64,000 nt of DNA from Streptomyces halstedii (GCA_000720535.1 JOAZ01000014.1:62001-126000); one strand, 5' to 3'. Shown: positions 49,907-60,066, counted from the first letter of the stretch. Program-made: numbers and translations. The notes: generated by a model from the sequence alone, not told the origin.

Positions 49907-52312
49907 ATGACGCCCACCGCCACCTACCGGCTCCAGCTCCAGCCGGACTTCCCGTTCGCCGCCGCGGCGGACGCCGTGCCCTATCTCGCCGGGCTCGGCG
50001 TCTCGCATCTGCATCTGTCCCCGGTCCTGGAGGCCGTGCCCGGCTCCGGGCACGGCTACGACGTGGTCGACCACAGCCGGGTGCGGGCCGAGCTGGGCGG
50101 GGAGGAGGGCCTGCGGGACCTGGCCGCCACGGCGCGCGCGCACGGGCTCGGGCTGGTCGTGGACATCGTGCCGAACCACATGGCGGCCTCCCCCCGGCAC
50201 AACCGGCAGCTGTGGGAGGTCCTGCGGGAGGGCCCCGGCTCCCCGTACGCGCGCTGGTTCGACGTCGACTGGGAGGCGGGCGGCGGGCGGGTGCTGCTGC
50301 CCGTCCTCGCGGGGCGGATCGGTGAGGAGAGCGACCGCCTCGTGACGGGCGCCCGGGACGACGGCACGCCGGTCCTGCGCTACGGGGAGCAGGAGTTCCC
50401 GTTGCGCGAGGGCACCGCGCACCTTCCGCTCCCGGAGCTGCTGGACGCCCAGCACTACCGGCTGGGGTGGTGGCGGCTGGCCCGTACGGAGCTGAACTAC
50501 CGGCGCTTCTTCACCGTCTCGGACCTCATCGGGGTCCGGGTGGAGGACCCGGAGGTCTTCGAGGCCACCCACGCCAAGATCCTGGAGCTGCTGGCCGACC
50601 GGGTCCTGGACGGGCTGCGGATCGACCATCCGGACGGGCTCGCCGACCCGGCCGGCTACCTCGAACGGCTCGACGGGGCGACCGGCGGGCGGTGGACGGT
50701 GGTGGAGAAGATCCTCACCGCCGAGGAGGCGCTGCCGGCCGGCTGGGCGGTGGCGGGGACGACCGGGTACGACGCCCTGCGCCGGATCGACGGGCTGTTC
50801 ACGGACCCGGCGGGCGCGGCGGACCTGCTGGGCCGCTACCGGGACTTCGCGGGGCCCCCGGGGGACCGCGGCGGCTACTGGACGGCGACCGTGCGCCGGG
50901 CCGCCTACCGGGTGGTCACCCATGAGCTGGCCGCCGAGACGGCGTGGCTGACCCGGATCGCCGTCCGGGTCAGCTCCGGGGACACCGCGCTGGGGGACCA
51001 CGCCCCGTGGGCGCTGCGTACGGCGATCCGGGAACTGCTGGTCCGGGTCCCCGTCTACCGTCCGTACGTCACGGCGGGGGCCCGGCCGACGGACGTCGCG
51101 GAGTCCACGCTGCCGCCCCAGGCGGTACGGGACGCCAAGGCGGCGTTCTCCGTACCCCAGGAGGCGGCGGCCGTGGACGTGGTGCGCGACCTGGCGCTGG
51201 GCCGGCTCGGCGCGGGGCCGGAGCAGGCGGAGTTCTGCGCCCGGTTCGCGCAGACGGCGTCGGCGCTGCACGCCAAGTCGGTGGAGGACACGGCGTTCTA
51301 CCGGTACGTCCCGCTGATCTCGGCGGCCGAGGTGGGCGGCGACCCGGGCCGGCCGTCCGTGCGCCCGGACGAGTTCCACGCGTACTGCGCGCGGATCGCC
51401 CGGGACTGGCCCGCCACCGGCACGGTGCTGACCACGCACGACACCAAGCACAGCGGGGACACGCGGGCCCGGATCGCCGTGCTGTCCGAGTGCCCGGAGC
51501 GTTGGTCCGCGCTGGTGGCCCAGTTGTCCCGGGCGACCGGGGTGGCGGCCCCGGACCCCCAGCTGGCCTGGCGGGCCTGGCAGTCGGCGTACGGCTGCGC
51601 GGGGCTGACGGACGGGGAGGCGGCGGGCAGGCTGGAACCGGCGCTGCTGAAGGCGGTGCGTGAGGCGGGCCTGTTCACCAGCTGGACCGAGCCGGATCCG
51701 GCGTACGAGCGCGCGGTGACGGACTTCGTGGCGGCCGGGCCGGGCAGCGGTACGGGGGAGGCGCACGCCGCGCTGGCCCGGTTCACCGCGGCGCTCGGAC
51801 CGTTCGTCCGGGCCAATGTGCTGGGGGCGGCGCTGGTGCAGCTCATGATGCCCGGGGTGCCCGATCTGTACCAGGGCACGGAGCGGGAGTACATCGCGCT
51901 GGTCGACCCGGACAACCGCCGCCCGTTCACCCGCCCGCCCGAGGGGCACGACGAGAAGGCCGAGGTCACGGCGGCGGCGCTGCGGCTGCGCCGGGACCGC
52001 CCCGAGCTCTTCGACGAGTCGGGCACCTACGCCCCGGTGGCCGCGCGGGGCCCGGCGGCCGAGCACTGCCTGGCGTTCTGCCGGTCCGGTGAGGTGGTCA
52101 CGGCGGTGACCCGGCTGTCGCTGCGGCTCTCGGAGGAGGGCGGCTGGCGCGACACGGCGCTGACGCTGCCCGAGGGCGGGCGGTGGCGCGATCTGCTGTC
52201 CCCGGAGCGGGAGTTCACCGGTCCGGGGGTCGCCGTGGCGGAGCTGTTCGCCGAGCGGCCGGTGGCCCTGCTCATGAGGGCGGGGGGCGGGGCGCCGCCG
52301 GACCGGGGGTGA
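49907..52312 (+). CDS. treY: Maltooligosyl trehalose synthase
   Basis: 801 residues. GH13_26 features: ATYRLQLQPDFPFAAAADAVPYL opening (trimmed), DIVPNHMA, GLRIDHPDGLADP with the nucleophile Asp, VVEKIL with the acid Glu, and THDTKHSGDTRAR near residue 510. It isomerises the reducing-end linkage of maltodextrin to alpha,alpha-1,1. A GTG six bases upstream is an alternative start; neither has a ribosome site. Ends 10 bp from the convergent FHA gene. Confidence 0.94.
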   Translation: MTPTATYRLQLQPDFPFAAAADAVPYLAGLGVSHLHLSPVLEAVPGSGHGYDVVDHSRVRAELGGEEGLRDLAATARAHGLGLVVDIVPNHMAASPRHNRQLWEVLREGPGSPYARWFDVDWEAGGGRVLLPVLAGRIGEESDRLVTGARDDGTPVLRYGEQEFPLREGTAHLPLPELLDAQHYRLGWWRLARTELNYRRFFTVSDLIGVRVEDPEVFEATHAKILELLADRVLDGLRIDHPDGLADPAGYLERLDGATGGRWTVVEKILTAEEALPAGWAVAGTTGYDALRRIDGLFTDPAGAADLLGRYRDFAGPPGDRGGYWTATVRRAAYRVVTHELAAETAWLTRIAVRVSSGDTALGDHAPWALRTAIRELLVRVPVYRPYVTAGARPTDVAESTLPPQAVRDAKAAFSVPQEAAAVDVVRDLALGRLGAGPEQAEFCARFAQTASALHAKSVEDTAFYRYVPLISAAEVGGDPGRPSVRPDEFHAYCARIARDWPATGTVLTTHDTKHSGDTRARIAVLSECPERWSALVAQLSRATGVAAPDPQLAWRAWQSAYGCAGLTDGEAAGRLEPALLKAVREAGLFTSWTEPDPAYERAVTDFVAAGPGSGTGEAHAALARFTAALGPFVRANVLGAALVQLMMPGVPDLYQGTEREYIALVDPDNRRPFTRPPEGHDEKAEVTAAALRLRRDRPELFDESGTYAPVAARGPAAEHCLAFCRSGEVVTAVTRLSLRLSEEGGWRDTALTLPEGGRWRDLLSPEREFTGPGVAVAELFAERPVALLMRAGGGAPPDRG

Positions 52313-52321
52313 CCGGGGGCC

Positions 52322-52888
52322 TCAGGCGGGAGGCGCCGGGGGCGGGGCGGAGAGCAGGAAGGCCATGCGGCCGAAGCTCACCTGGTCGCCGTCGCGCACG
52401 GGGACGGCCCCGATGACCCGCTGCCCGTTGACGCACGTGCCGTTGGTCGAGCCGAGGTCACGCAGGATCCACCGGCTGCCGTGGGCGGTCAGCTCGGCGT
52501 GCCGCCGGGAGACGGTCTCGTGGCTGAGCCGCAGTCCGTTGCCCGGGTCGCGGCCTATGTGCAGCGGGTGCGGGCCGGGCGCGGGCAGCAGGAGCTTGGG
52601 CAGCCGCTCGGACTGCCAGGCGCGCCGCAGCCGGGCCGGAAAGGCGGAGACACCGCCCACCACCCGGAACAGTCCCCGCGAGAGACGGCCTCCGCTCTCC
52701 AGGTCGGCGGTGAGCGCGTACAACTCCTCGGAGCGCCTGGCGGCCAGGGCGAGTTCCATCCGCCGCAGGAAGGTGTCGTGCGAGAGCCTGCCCTGCGCCG
52801 CGCCGTCCCGGAGCACCCCGAGGACCCGGTCGCGCTGGGCGTCCGACAGCCGCGCGGGATACGTGGAGTGCTCGAAGGAAGACGTCAC
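52322..52888 (-). CDS. DUF1707-FHA domain protein
   Basis: 188 residues. DUF1707 (about 10-60; RLSDAQRDRVLGVLRDGAAQGRL, trimmed, then RRMELALAARRSEEL) and a C-terminal FHA domain (about 108-178) with the phosphothreonine-binding IGRD, SRRHAEL and STNGTCVNG. It probably reads Ser/Thr-kinase signals. Convergent with treY and divergent from a GNAT gene. No kinase gene is nearby. Confidence 0.92.
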   Translation of the reverse strand: MTSSFEHSTYPARLSDAQRDRVLGVLRDGAAQGRLSHDTFLRRMELALAARRSEELYALTADLESGGRLSRGLFRVVGGVSAFPARLRRAWQSERLPKLLLPAPGPHPLHIGRDPGNGLRLSHETVSRRHAELTAHGSRWILRDLGSTNGTCVNGQRVIGAVPVRDGDQVSFGRMAFLLSAPPPAPPA

Positions 52889-53051
52889 AGTGCCGATTGT
52901 CGGGCCAGGGTGTGCGGGTGTCCAGAAGAACCCCGGTTTCGTGCCTCCTGACCTGCGTGGGAGCGGTTAATTCCGGGCGGCGGCGGGGCGGGTGCTGTTA
53001 CCGTCGCGCGCCGCGGTCCCCCGACCGCGGTCCCCGTACCGAGGAGCCTTT

Positions 53052-54005
53052 GTGACCCCAGCACCACCGGAACTGATCCTCCGCCCGCTCTCCGGAGCCG
53101 ACGAGCTCGGTCTCTTCCTCCGCCTTCCCTACGTCCTGGACCATGAGCTGGCCGACGACCTCGCGACCGGCCGCCGCCGGCCCGAGTGGATGTGGGTGGC
53201 CCTGCGCGGTGAGCGCGTCGTGGCACGGATCGCCTGGTGGACCCGGCCGGGCGGCGCCGAGCCGCTGCTGCTCGACTTCTTCGACCTGGACGACACCCTG
53301 CCCGAGCCCGAGCGCACCGGGACCGGGCTGCGGCTGCTGGAGGCGGCGACCGCCGCCGTGGTACCGGCCGGGGCGGTCCGGCCCGAGTACGGGCGGTTCG
53401 TCCCGGCCGACTGGCGGGACGATCCGGTGGCGCGTGACGCCGTCGAGGCCCGGACGCGGGTCATGGCGGCGAGCGGCGCCCGGGTCCTGGTGGAACGGCT
53501 GCGCCTGGAGTGGCGGGCGGGTACGCCGGTGCCCGAGGACAGCGGGCGGCTGGTGTTCCGTCAGGTCGTGGACCGTGAGGACCTCCTCGCCCTCATGACG
53601 CCGGTGATGGAGGGGACCCTCGACGCGCACGGGCAGAAGGACCTGGCCTCCGGGATGAGCGCCCGGCAGGCCGCGGAGCGTCAGTACGAGGAGGAGTTCA
53701 CCGGGCACAGGTCGCCCCGGGAGTGGTGGCGGATCGCCGAACTGCCGAGCGGCGAACCGGTCGGCTTCGTACTCCCGGCGCGCAACAACTACCACCCGAT
53801 GATCGGCTACATCGGCGTGCTGCCGGCGCACCGGGGCCACGGCTACATCGACGACATCCTGGCCGAGGGCACCCGGGTGCTCGCGGCACGGGACGTGGAG
53901 CGGATCAGGGCCGCCACCGACCTCGGGAACGTCCCGATGGCCCGGTCCTTCGCCCGCCTGGGGTACGTGAACTTCGAGCGGGCCATCGACATGGTGTGGG
54001 ACTGA
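53052..54005 (+). CDS. Two-domain GNAT acetyltransferase
   Basis: 317 residues with a degenerate N-terminal GNAT half and a functional-looking C-terminal half (IGYIGVLPAHRGHGYIDDILAEG, trimmed: RGHGYIDDIL, then RAATDLGNVPMARSFARLGY). GTG 53052 follows GAGGAGC. The asparagine in DLGNVPM and the Gly-loop match acetyl-CoA binding. Substrate unknown. It lies between treY and treZ without an evident trehalose role. Confidence 0.85.
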   Translation: MTPAPPELILRPLSGADELGLFLRLPYVLDHELADDLATGRRRPEWMWVALRGERVVARIAWWTRPGGAEPLLLDFFDLDDTLPEPERTGTGLRLLEAATAAVVPAGAVRPEYGRFVPADWRDDPVARDAVEARTRVMAASGARVLVERLRLEWRAGTPVPEDSGRLVFRQVVDREDLLALMTPVMEGTLDAHGQKDLASGMSARQAAERQYEEEFTGHRSPREWWRIAELPSGEPVGFVLPARNNYHPMIGYIGVLPAHRGHGYIDDILAEGTRVLAARDVERIRAATDLGNVPMARSFARLGYVNFERAIDMVWD

Positions 54006-54265
54006 CCGGGAACGGCTGACGTGACGCCCCGTCAGGCCGGCACCGCCATCTCGGCCTCCAGCAGCCGTCAGAGGGACCTGGTACGCGTTCCGGGTGCGTC
54101 CACGCATGTCTGCTACGTATGAGCGGAAGCCGGTAGGGCAATGATCAGGACCAGACCTTAATGGCCAGGTACGGACTCGCTCCAGTGTTCCGGGGACCGT
54201 GCGTGCGACTTCCGCCGAACATGGGGCCCGAGCGGGTCCTGTCGGTCGTGGACGAGGAGTGGTGG

Positions 54266-56026
54266 ATGCAGTTCGAGGTGTGGGCCCCTCGGGCCGAGTC
54301 GGTCCTGCTGGCGACGCGGGGCGGCCGCCTGCCGATGGAGGCCGATCCGCTGCGCGCGGGCTGGTGGACGGTCTCGGCCGAGGCGGTGGACGGCGACCGC
54401 TACGGCTTCGTGCTGGACGGCGGCCCCGTCCTGCCCGACCCGCGCTCGCGCCGCCAGCCGGACGGCCCGGACGGTGAGAGCGCGGTGGTCGACCACGCGG
54501 CGTACGCCTGGCGGAACGAGTGGGCCGGGCGCGGGCTGCCGGGCGCCGTCCTGTACGAGCTGCACATCGGTACGTTCACCGAGGAGGGCACCTTCGACGC
54601 GGCCGCCGGACGCCTCGGCCACCTGGTGGACCTGGGCGTCACCCATGTGTCGCTGATGCCGGTCTGCCCCTTCCCCGGTACCCACGGGTGGGGGTACGAG
54701 GGGGTGTCGCCGTGGGCGGTGCACGAGCCGTACGGCGGACCGGCGGGCCTGAAGCGCTTCGTGGACGCGGCGCACGGCCGGGGCCTGGCCGTCGTGCTGG
54801 ACGTGGTGCACAACCACCTCGGCCCCTCGGGCAACCACCTCCCGGCCTTCGGCCCGTACTTCACCGACACCCACCACACGCCCTGGGGCGCGGCCGTCAA
54901 CCTGGACGCCCCCGGCTCGGACGAGGTGCGCGCGTATCTGCTGGACAGCGCGCTGGCCTGGCTGCGGGACTACCGGCTCGACGGGCTGCGGCTGGACGCG
55001 GTGCACGCGCTCGCGGACGGCCGGGCGCTGACCTTCCTGGAGGAGCTGTCCGCGGCGGTGGACGCGCTCGCGGCGGTGCTGGGCCGCCCGCTGCCGCTGA
55101 TCGCCGAGTCCGACCTGTGCGACCCGCGGACGACGACGCCGAGGGCCGAGGGCGGGCTCGGGCTGCACGCCCAGTGGAACGACGACTTCCACCACGCCCT
55201 GCACACCGCGCTGACCGGTGAGTCCCAGGGGTACTACGCCGACTTCGCGGACGCCCCGCTGGCCGCGCTCGCCAAGACGGTGACGGCCGCGTTCTTCCAC
55301 AACGGCACGTACTCCAGCTTCCGGGGCCGTACGCACGGCCGCCCCGTGGACATCACCCGGGCCCCCGCCCACCGCTTCGTCGGGTACGCCCAGACGCACG
55401 ACCAGATCGGCAACCGGGCGCTCGGCGACCGGCTCGCCTCGTCCCTCTCCCCCGGGCTCCAGGCGTGCGCGGCGGCCCTGGTGCTCACCGGGCCGTTCAC
55501 CCCGATGCTCTTCATGGGCGAGGAGTGGGGCGCCCGCACCCCGTGGCAGTTCTTCACCGACCACACCGATCCGGCCCTGGCGCGGGCCGTACGGGAGGGC
55601 AGGCGGCGGGAGTTCGCGGCGCACGGCTGGGCCGCCGAGGACATCCCCGACCCGCAGGATCCGGGGACCCGGGCCCGTTCGTGCCTCGACTGGAGCGAAC
55701 CCGAGCGGGAGCCGCACGCCCGGATGCGGGCCTGGTACCGCGAACTGATCGCGCTGCGCCACGCCATGCCCGACCTGTGCGATCCGGACCTGGCCTCGGT
55801 CCGGACCGCGTACGACGAGCGGGCCCGCTGGATCGCGTACCGCCGGGGCGATCTGCGGATCGCCGTCAACCTCGCCGGCCGGCCCGCCGCCCTTCCCCTG
55901 GGCCTCGGCCGGCACCGCGCGGGCGGGGGCCGGGTGCTGGCCGCCTGGACGCCGGTCGAGGCGCCCGGCGCGGACGGTGTGCTGCACCTGCCGCCGGAGT
56001 CGTCCGTGGTGCTGGCCGACGACTGA
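54266..56026 (+). CDS. treZ: Maltooligosyl trehalose trehalohydrolase
   Basis: 586 residues. CBM48-like N-terminus from MQFEVWAPRAESV, then a GH13_10 barrel: DVVHNHLG, GLRLDAVHAL with nucleophile Asp, IAESDLCD with Glu, YAQTHDQIGNRALGDR with the third acid. It frees trehalose from TreY's product. ATG 54266 with GAGGAG upstream is chosen over an in-frame ATG 35 codons earlier. Ends 21 bp from the convergent M24 gene. Confidence 0.95.
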   Translation: MQFEVWAPRAESVLLATRGGRLPMEADPLRAGWWTVSAEAVDGDRYGFVLDGGPVLPDPRSRRQPDGPDGESAVVDHAAYAWRNEWAGRGLPGAVLYELHIGTFTEEGTFDAAAGRLGHLVDLGVTHVSLMPVCPFPGTHGWGYEGVSPWAVHEPYGGPAGLKRFVDAAHGRGLAVVLDVVHNHLGPSGNHLPAFGPYFTDTHHTPWGAAVNLDAPGSDEVRAYLLDSALAWLRDYRLDGLRLDAVHALADGRALTFLEELSAAVDALAAVLGRPLPLIAESDLCDPRTTTPRAEGGLGLHAQWNDDFHHALHTALTGESQGYYADFADAPLAALAKTVTAAFFHNGTYSSFRGRTHGRPVDITRAPAHRFVGYAQTHDQIGNRALGDRLASSLSPGLQACAAALVLTGPFTPMLFMGEEWGARTPWQFFTDHTDPALARAVREGRRREFAAHGWAAEDIPDPQDPGTRARSCLDWSEPEREPHARMRAWYRELIALRHAMPDLCDPDLASVRTAYDERARWIAYRRGDLRIAVNLAGRPAALPLGLGRHRAGGGRVLAAWTPVEAPGADGVLHLPPESSVVLADD

Positions 56027-56047
56027 GTTCCGGGGACGCCGCCGGTC

Positions 56048-57184
56048 CTACTCGACGACCGCCAGCTCGCGCGGGGTGGTGTTCAGCCGCCGTCCGCCGT
56101 CCCCGGTGACCGTGACGATGTCCTCGATCCGGACGCCGAAGCGGCCCGGGAGGTAGATACCCGGCTCCACGGAGAAGCACATGCCCGGTACCAGGGGCTG
56201 TTCCTCGCCCTCGATCATGTAGGGCGGTTCATGGGTGGTGACGCCGATGCCGTGGCCGGTGCGGTGGATGAACCGCTCGCCGTAACCGAATTCGGTGATG
56301 ACGGCACGAGCCGCCCGGTCGACGTCCTGGCAGGCGGCCCCGGGGCGCACGGCACGGAAACCGGCCTCCTGGGCCTCGCGCACGATGTCGTGGACCCGCT
56401 GCTCCTCGGCGGTGGGCTCGCCGACGTGCACCGTGCGGGAGGTGTCGGAGCCGTAGCCGTGCTTGAGGCCTCCGAAGTCCAGGACGACCATGTCGCCCCG
56501 CTCGATGGTGCGTTCACCTGCCTCGTGGTGCGGGTTGGCGCCGTTCGGTCCGGAACCGACCACGGTGAAGTCGACCTGTTCGTGGCCGTACTCCTGGAGG
56601 AGGGACGCCAGATCGGCGGCCACGTCGGTCTCCCGGCGGCCGGAGAAGCGGACCTTCAGGATCCGCTCGTACGTGGCGTCGGCGGCGGCCCCCGCGGCCG
56701 CGAGCCGTTCCAGTTCGGCCGTGTCCTTCACCGCCCGGAGCATCGGCAGGGCGGCGGTCAGCGAGGCGTAGGCGGTGCCCGGGAGGAGTTGTTGGAGGGC
56801 CAGCAGGTGCAGGGCCCAGGCGTTGTCACTGACCGCGAACCTGCCGGTGTCGCCCAGCAGCCCGGCGGACAGGGCGTACGGATCGGCGGCGTCGGTCCAG
56901 TCCCGCACGGTGAACGCGGGTGCGCCGACCGCGCGTTCGGCGTCCGCCGCCTCCAGGGCGGGGACCACCAGGACGGGGTCGTGGCCGGCCCGCAGGACGA
57001 GCAGGGTGAGCCGCTCGGTGGCCGCGGTCGGGCGGTATCCGGTGAGGTGGACGAGGTCGGGGCCGGGGGCGACGAGGACGCCCGCAAGCCCCGCGGCGTC
57101 GGCGGCCCCGGCCGCGCGTGCCATCCGGGCCCGGTAGTCGTCGGCGGTGAAGGGGACGGGCCGGTCGGTTCCGGTGCTGGTCAT
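56048..57184 (-). CDS. M24 metallopeptidase, Xaa-Pro aminopeptidase type
   Basis: 378 residues. Creatinase-like N-domain (1-145) and a pita-bread catalytic domain with the five metal ligands: Asp in VVLDFGG and GSDTSRTV, His in RTGHGIG, Glu in SVEPGIY and RIEDIV. Start 57184 with AAGGAGG. It removes the N-terminal residue before proline. The 240 bp upstream hold no gene. Confidence 0.93.
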   Translation of the reverse strand: MTSTGTDRPVPFTADDYRARMARAAGAADAAGLAGVLVAPGPDLVHLTGYRPTAATERLTLLVLRAGHDPVLVVPALEAADAERAVGAPAFTVRDWTDAADPYALSAGLLGDTGRFAVSDNAWALHLLALQQLLPGTAYASLTAALPMLRAVKDTAELERLAAAGAAADATYERILKVRFSGRRETDVAADLASLLQEYGHEQVDFTVVGSGPNGANPHHEAGERTIERGDMVVLDFGGLKHGYGSDTSRTVHVGEPTAEEQRVHDIVREAQEAGFRAVRPGAACQDVDRAARAVITEFGYGERFIHRTGHGIGVTTHEPPYMIEGEEQPLVPGMCFSVEPGIYLPGRFGVRIEDIVTVTGDGGRRLNTTPRELAVVE

Positions 57185-57425
57185 GGGAGCCTCCTTGCGG
57201 GACGGTGGCACGAGGCCGTGGACCGCCTACGGGCGACGGCACGGCAGACAGCATCCTGCCCGGCCGCCCCGGACGACGCGAACGGTATCGGGGGCGTGCC
57301 GGGTGACGGCCCACGCGCGCCGGGACCGGGACGGGCACGAGCACGGCGACGCGCACGCCCGTCCTCCGGTACGGCGGCACCCTGTCCGGGACCGGGACGG
57401 GCCGCCGGAGCGCGGTGTCTCCGGC

Positions 57426-58085
57426 TCACGCCACCCGTACCACCAGGTCGGCCCGGTCGCGGTGCCGGTCCACCAGCCGGGCGTTGCGCTCGTCGGAGCC
57501 GGTGACCCAGCGTTCGGCGTACGGGCGGGGCTTGCCGAACCGCACGTGCCGGTCCACCAGCCGGCGCACCCGCACGTCCGGGTCGGCGTCCAGGAACCAG
57601 ACCTCGTCCAGCAGCCCGCGCACCGGTGCCCAGGGGCCCTCGTCCAGCAGCAGGTAGTTGCCCTCGGTCACCACGAGCGGGACGTCCGGGGGCACGGGCA
57701 CCGCCCCGGCGACCGGCTCCTCCAGCTTCCGGTCGAAGGCGGGCGCGTACACCGCCTCCGGCCCCTCCGCGTGCCGCAGCCGCCGGAGCAGCGCCGCGTA
57801 CCCGGCGGCGTCGAAGGTGTCGGGGGCGCCCTTGCGCTCCGCGCGCCCGAGTCGGTCCAGCTCGGCCCCGGCCAGGTGGAAGCCGTCCATCGGGACCAGC
57901 ACCGCCCGCCCGTCGAGGGCGTCCACGAGCCGGGCGGCCAGGGTGGACTTCCCGGAGCCGGGCGCCCCGGTGATCCCCAGGAGGCCGCGGGTCCCGGGAG
58001 CGGCGAGGCGTCGGGCGCGGGCCGTCAGCCAGGCCAGGTCCGGAACGGTGGCGGGGGTGGGGGCGCTCGTGTCCATGGCGGGCAT
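57426..58085 (-). CDS. Nucleoside/nucleotide kinase-family P-loop protein
   Basis: 219 residues. Walker A ITGAPGSGKST, then VPMDGFHLAGAEL, YAPAFDRKLEEPVAG and VVTEGNYLLLDEGPW, which mark the uridine-kinase/phosphoribulokinase-like fructose-kinase-type group. DPDVRVRRLVDRHVRFGK is the lid. ATG 58085 or 58076. It phosphorylates an unknown small substrate, such as pantothenate-, uridine- or sugar-like compounds. Confidence 0.88.
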   Translation of the reverse strand: MPAMDTSAPTPATVPDLAWLTARARRLAAPGTRGLLGITGAPGSGKSTLAARLVDALDGRAVLVPMDGFHLAGAELDRLGRAERKGAPDTFDAAGYAALLRRLRHAEGPEAVYAPAFDRKLEEPVAGAVPVPPDVPLVVTEGNYLLLDEGPWAPVRGLLDEVWFLDADPDVRVRRLVDRHVRFGKPRPYAERWVTGSDERNARLVDRHRDRADLVVRVA

Positions 58086-58180
58086 TGTCCCCGGGTGGTG
58101 CGGGACCGCGTCAGCGCGGGGCGCGGGCCGGGCGCGCCGCACCGCGTCACACCGCCCGCGCCGCGCCGGGGCCCGCACGC

Positions 58181-58840
58181 TCAGAGGGTGTCCCGGCCCT
58201 CCAGATAGGCCAGGACGGCGAGGACCCGCCGGTGCACGGTGCCGTCGTCGGGTTCCAGGCCCAGCTTGGCGAAGATCGAGCCGATGTGCTTGCTCACGGC
58301 CCGTTCGGTCACCACGAGTTCGGCGGCGATCGTGCCGTTGGCCTTGCCCTGCGCCATGTGTTCCAGCACCTCGCGTTCCCTGGCCGTGAGGCTCTGGAGG
58401 GGCCCCGCGGACGCCTTGCGGGTCAGCAGCTGGGAGACCACCTCGGGGTCGAGCGCGGTGCCGCCCGCGGCGACCCGTTCCAGGGCCTGGAGGAACTGTT
58501 CGACGCGGCCCACCCGGTCCTTGAGCAGGTAGCCGATGCCCTGCGCGCCCCTGGCCAGCAGCTCGGCGGCGTAGGTCTCCTCGACGTACTGGGAGAGGAC
58601 CAGGATCGGCAGGCCGGGCATCGCGGCGCGGGCGGCGAGCGCGGCGCGCAGGCCCTCGTCACGGAAGGTCGGGGGCAGGCGTACGTCCAGGACGGCGGCG
58701 TCCGGGCGGTGTTCCAGCAGCGCGGGCAGCACCTCGGGTCCGGTGGCCACGTCGGCGACCACCTCGTGCCCCGAGCTGGTGAGCAGCAGGATGATGCCCT
58801 CCCTCAGCAACGCGTTGTCCTCGGCGATCACGATCCGCAC
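58181..58840 (-). CDS. NarL/LuxR-family response regulator
   Basis: 219 residues. Receiver domain with acidic pocket AEDN, phosphoacceptor Asp52 (VLDVRLPP) and Lys in YLLKD; LuxR helix-turn-helix from about 150 (LTAREREVLEHMAQGKANGTIA, trimmed). GTG start overlaps the end of the sensor kinase by 13 bp. It probably controls the divergent ABC exporter genes. Confidence 0.93.
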   Translation of the reverse strand: MRIVIAEDNALLREGIILLLTSSGHEVVADVATGPEVLPALLEHRPDAAVLDVRLPPTFRDEGLRAALAARAAMPGLPILVLSQYVEETYAAELLARGAQGIGYLLKDRVGRVEQFLQALERVAAGGTALDPEVVSQLLTRKASAGPLQSLTAREREVLEHMAQGKANGTIAAELVVTERAVSKHIGSIFAKLGLEPDDGTVHRRVLAVLAYLEGRDTL

Positions 58841-60057
58841 GGCAGCTCCACCTCGATGTCCGTCGGCCCCCCGGCGGGGCTGCTGATCCGGGTGGTCCCG
58901 TCCAGGGCGGCGACCCGCCGCCTGATCCCGACCAGCCCGCTGCCGGCGCGTTCGTCCGCGCCGCCGTGCCCATCGTCGCCGATGTGTACGCGCAGCGTGC
59001 CCGCGCCCCTGCCGATCCGGACGGTCGCCGTCGTCGCCCCGCTGTGCTTGCTGATGTTGGTGAGTGCCTCGGCGATCACGAAGTAGGCGGCGGCCTCGAT
59101 CGCGGCGGGGAGCCGCCGGCCGTCCTCCACCTCGTCGAGTTCCGCCTCGACGGGGACGGCCACGTCGGCCGCCAACGCCCGTACAGCGCCCGCGAGTCCA
59201 CGGTCCGTCAGCACCGGTGGGTGGATGCCGCGCACCACGTGCCGCAGTTCCGCCAGGGCCGCGTCCGCGCCGTCCTGGGCCTCGTCGAGGCGGATCCTGG
59301 CCGCCGCCGGGTCGCGGTCCAGGAGCTGCCTGGCCAGTCCGATGCGCAGTGACAGGGCGACGATCCTGGCCTGGGCGCCGTCGTGCAGATCCCGTTCGAT
59401 ACGGCGCAGTTCGGCCCCGTGGGCCTCGACCGCGCCGGCGCGGCTCTCGGTGAGCTGGGCGACGCGTTCCGTGAGGCCGTCGGTGACCGGGGCGGTGAGG
59501 ACCGAGCGGCTCCAGCTCGCCGACAGGTCGGCCAGGACGGGGTGCCAGCGCAGCACCCAGCCCCGGCGTACCGGGGGCGGCGTCCCGTATTCGTCGGCCG
59601 CCCGTCGGTCCAGCAGGTGGGCGACGGGAAGGGCGATGCCGTCCACGAGCAGCCCGACGGGCCACAGCACCATCGCGAGATAGGCCAGGGCGCCTCCGAC
59701 CACGGCCTGGAACGGCAGCCACAGCACGTCACGCCAGGTCGTGGGGTCGGTGAGGACACGGCGCACCCGCTCCCCCAGCTCGCCCGTGTCGAGCGGGAGG
59801 TACGGCGCGGGCCGGTGGGGTTCACCGAGCCGCGCCGCCGTCCTGCGCCGCTCCCAGCCGGTGAGCCGGCGCAGCAGCGCGGCGGCCTCGGGCAGCGCGG
59901 GCAGGCCGATGACCACGGCCGCGAAGAGCAGGACCGCCGCCACGAGGAACGTGAGGACATAGCCGGCGAGCCCCAGCAGCAGGCCGGTGAAGAGGAACGT
60001 CGAGGCGTCCCACGAACGCTGGACGGCCGCCGGGAGCGGGGCGGGAGTGGAGCTCAT
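58828..60057 (-). CDS. Sensor histidine kinase (HisKA_3)
   Basis: 409 residues. Membrane segments near 22-55 and 118-145, then the DHp motif RRIERDLHDGAQARIVALS with phospho-His, and a HATPase (EALTNISKHSGA, DDGHGG, SGLVGIRRRV). The short extracytoplasmic loops suggest sensing within the membrane, as in cell-envelope-stress systems. Divergent from an FtsX-type exporter, 163 bp apart. Confidence 0.93.
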   Translation of the reverse strand: MSSTPAPLPAAVQRSWDASTFLFTGLLLGLAGYVLTFLVAAVLLFAAVVIGLPALPEAAALLRRLTGWERRRTAARLGEPHRPAPYLPLDTGELGERVRRVLTDPTTWRDVLWLPFQAVVGGALAYLAMVLWPVGLLVDGIALPVAHLLDRRAADEYGTPPPVRRGWVLRWHPVLADLSASWSRSVLTAPVTDGLTERVAQLTESRAGAVEAHGAELRRIERDLHDGAQARIVALSLRIGLARQLLDRDPAAARIRLDEAQDGADAALAELRHVVRGIHPPVLTDRGLAGAVRALAADVAVPVEAELDEVEDGRRLPAAIEAAAYFVIAEALTNISKHSGATTATVRIGRGAGTLRVHIGDDGHGGADERAGSGLVGIRRRVAALDGTTRISSPAGGPTDIEVELPCGS

Positions 60058-60066
60058 GGCAGACCA

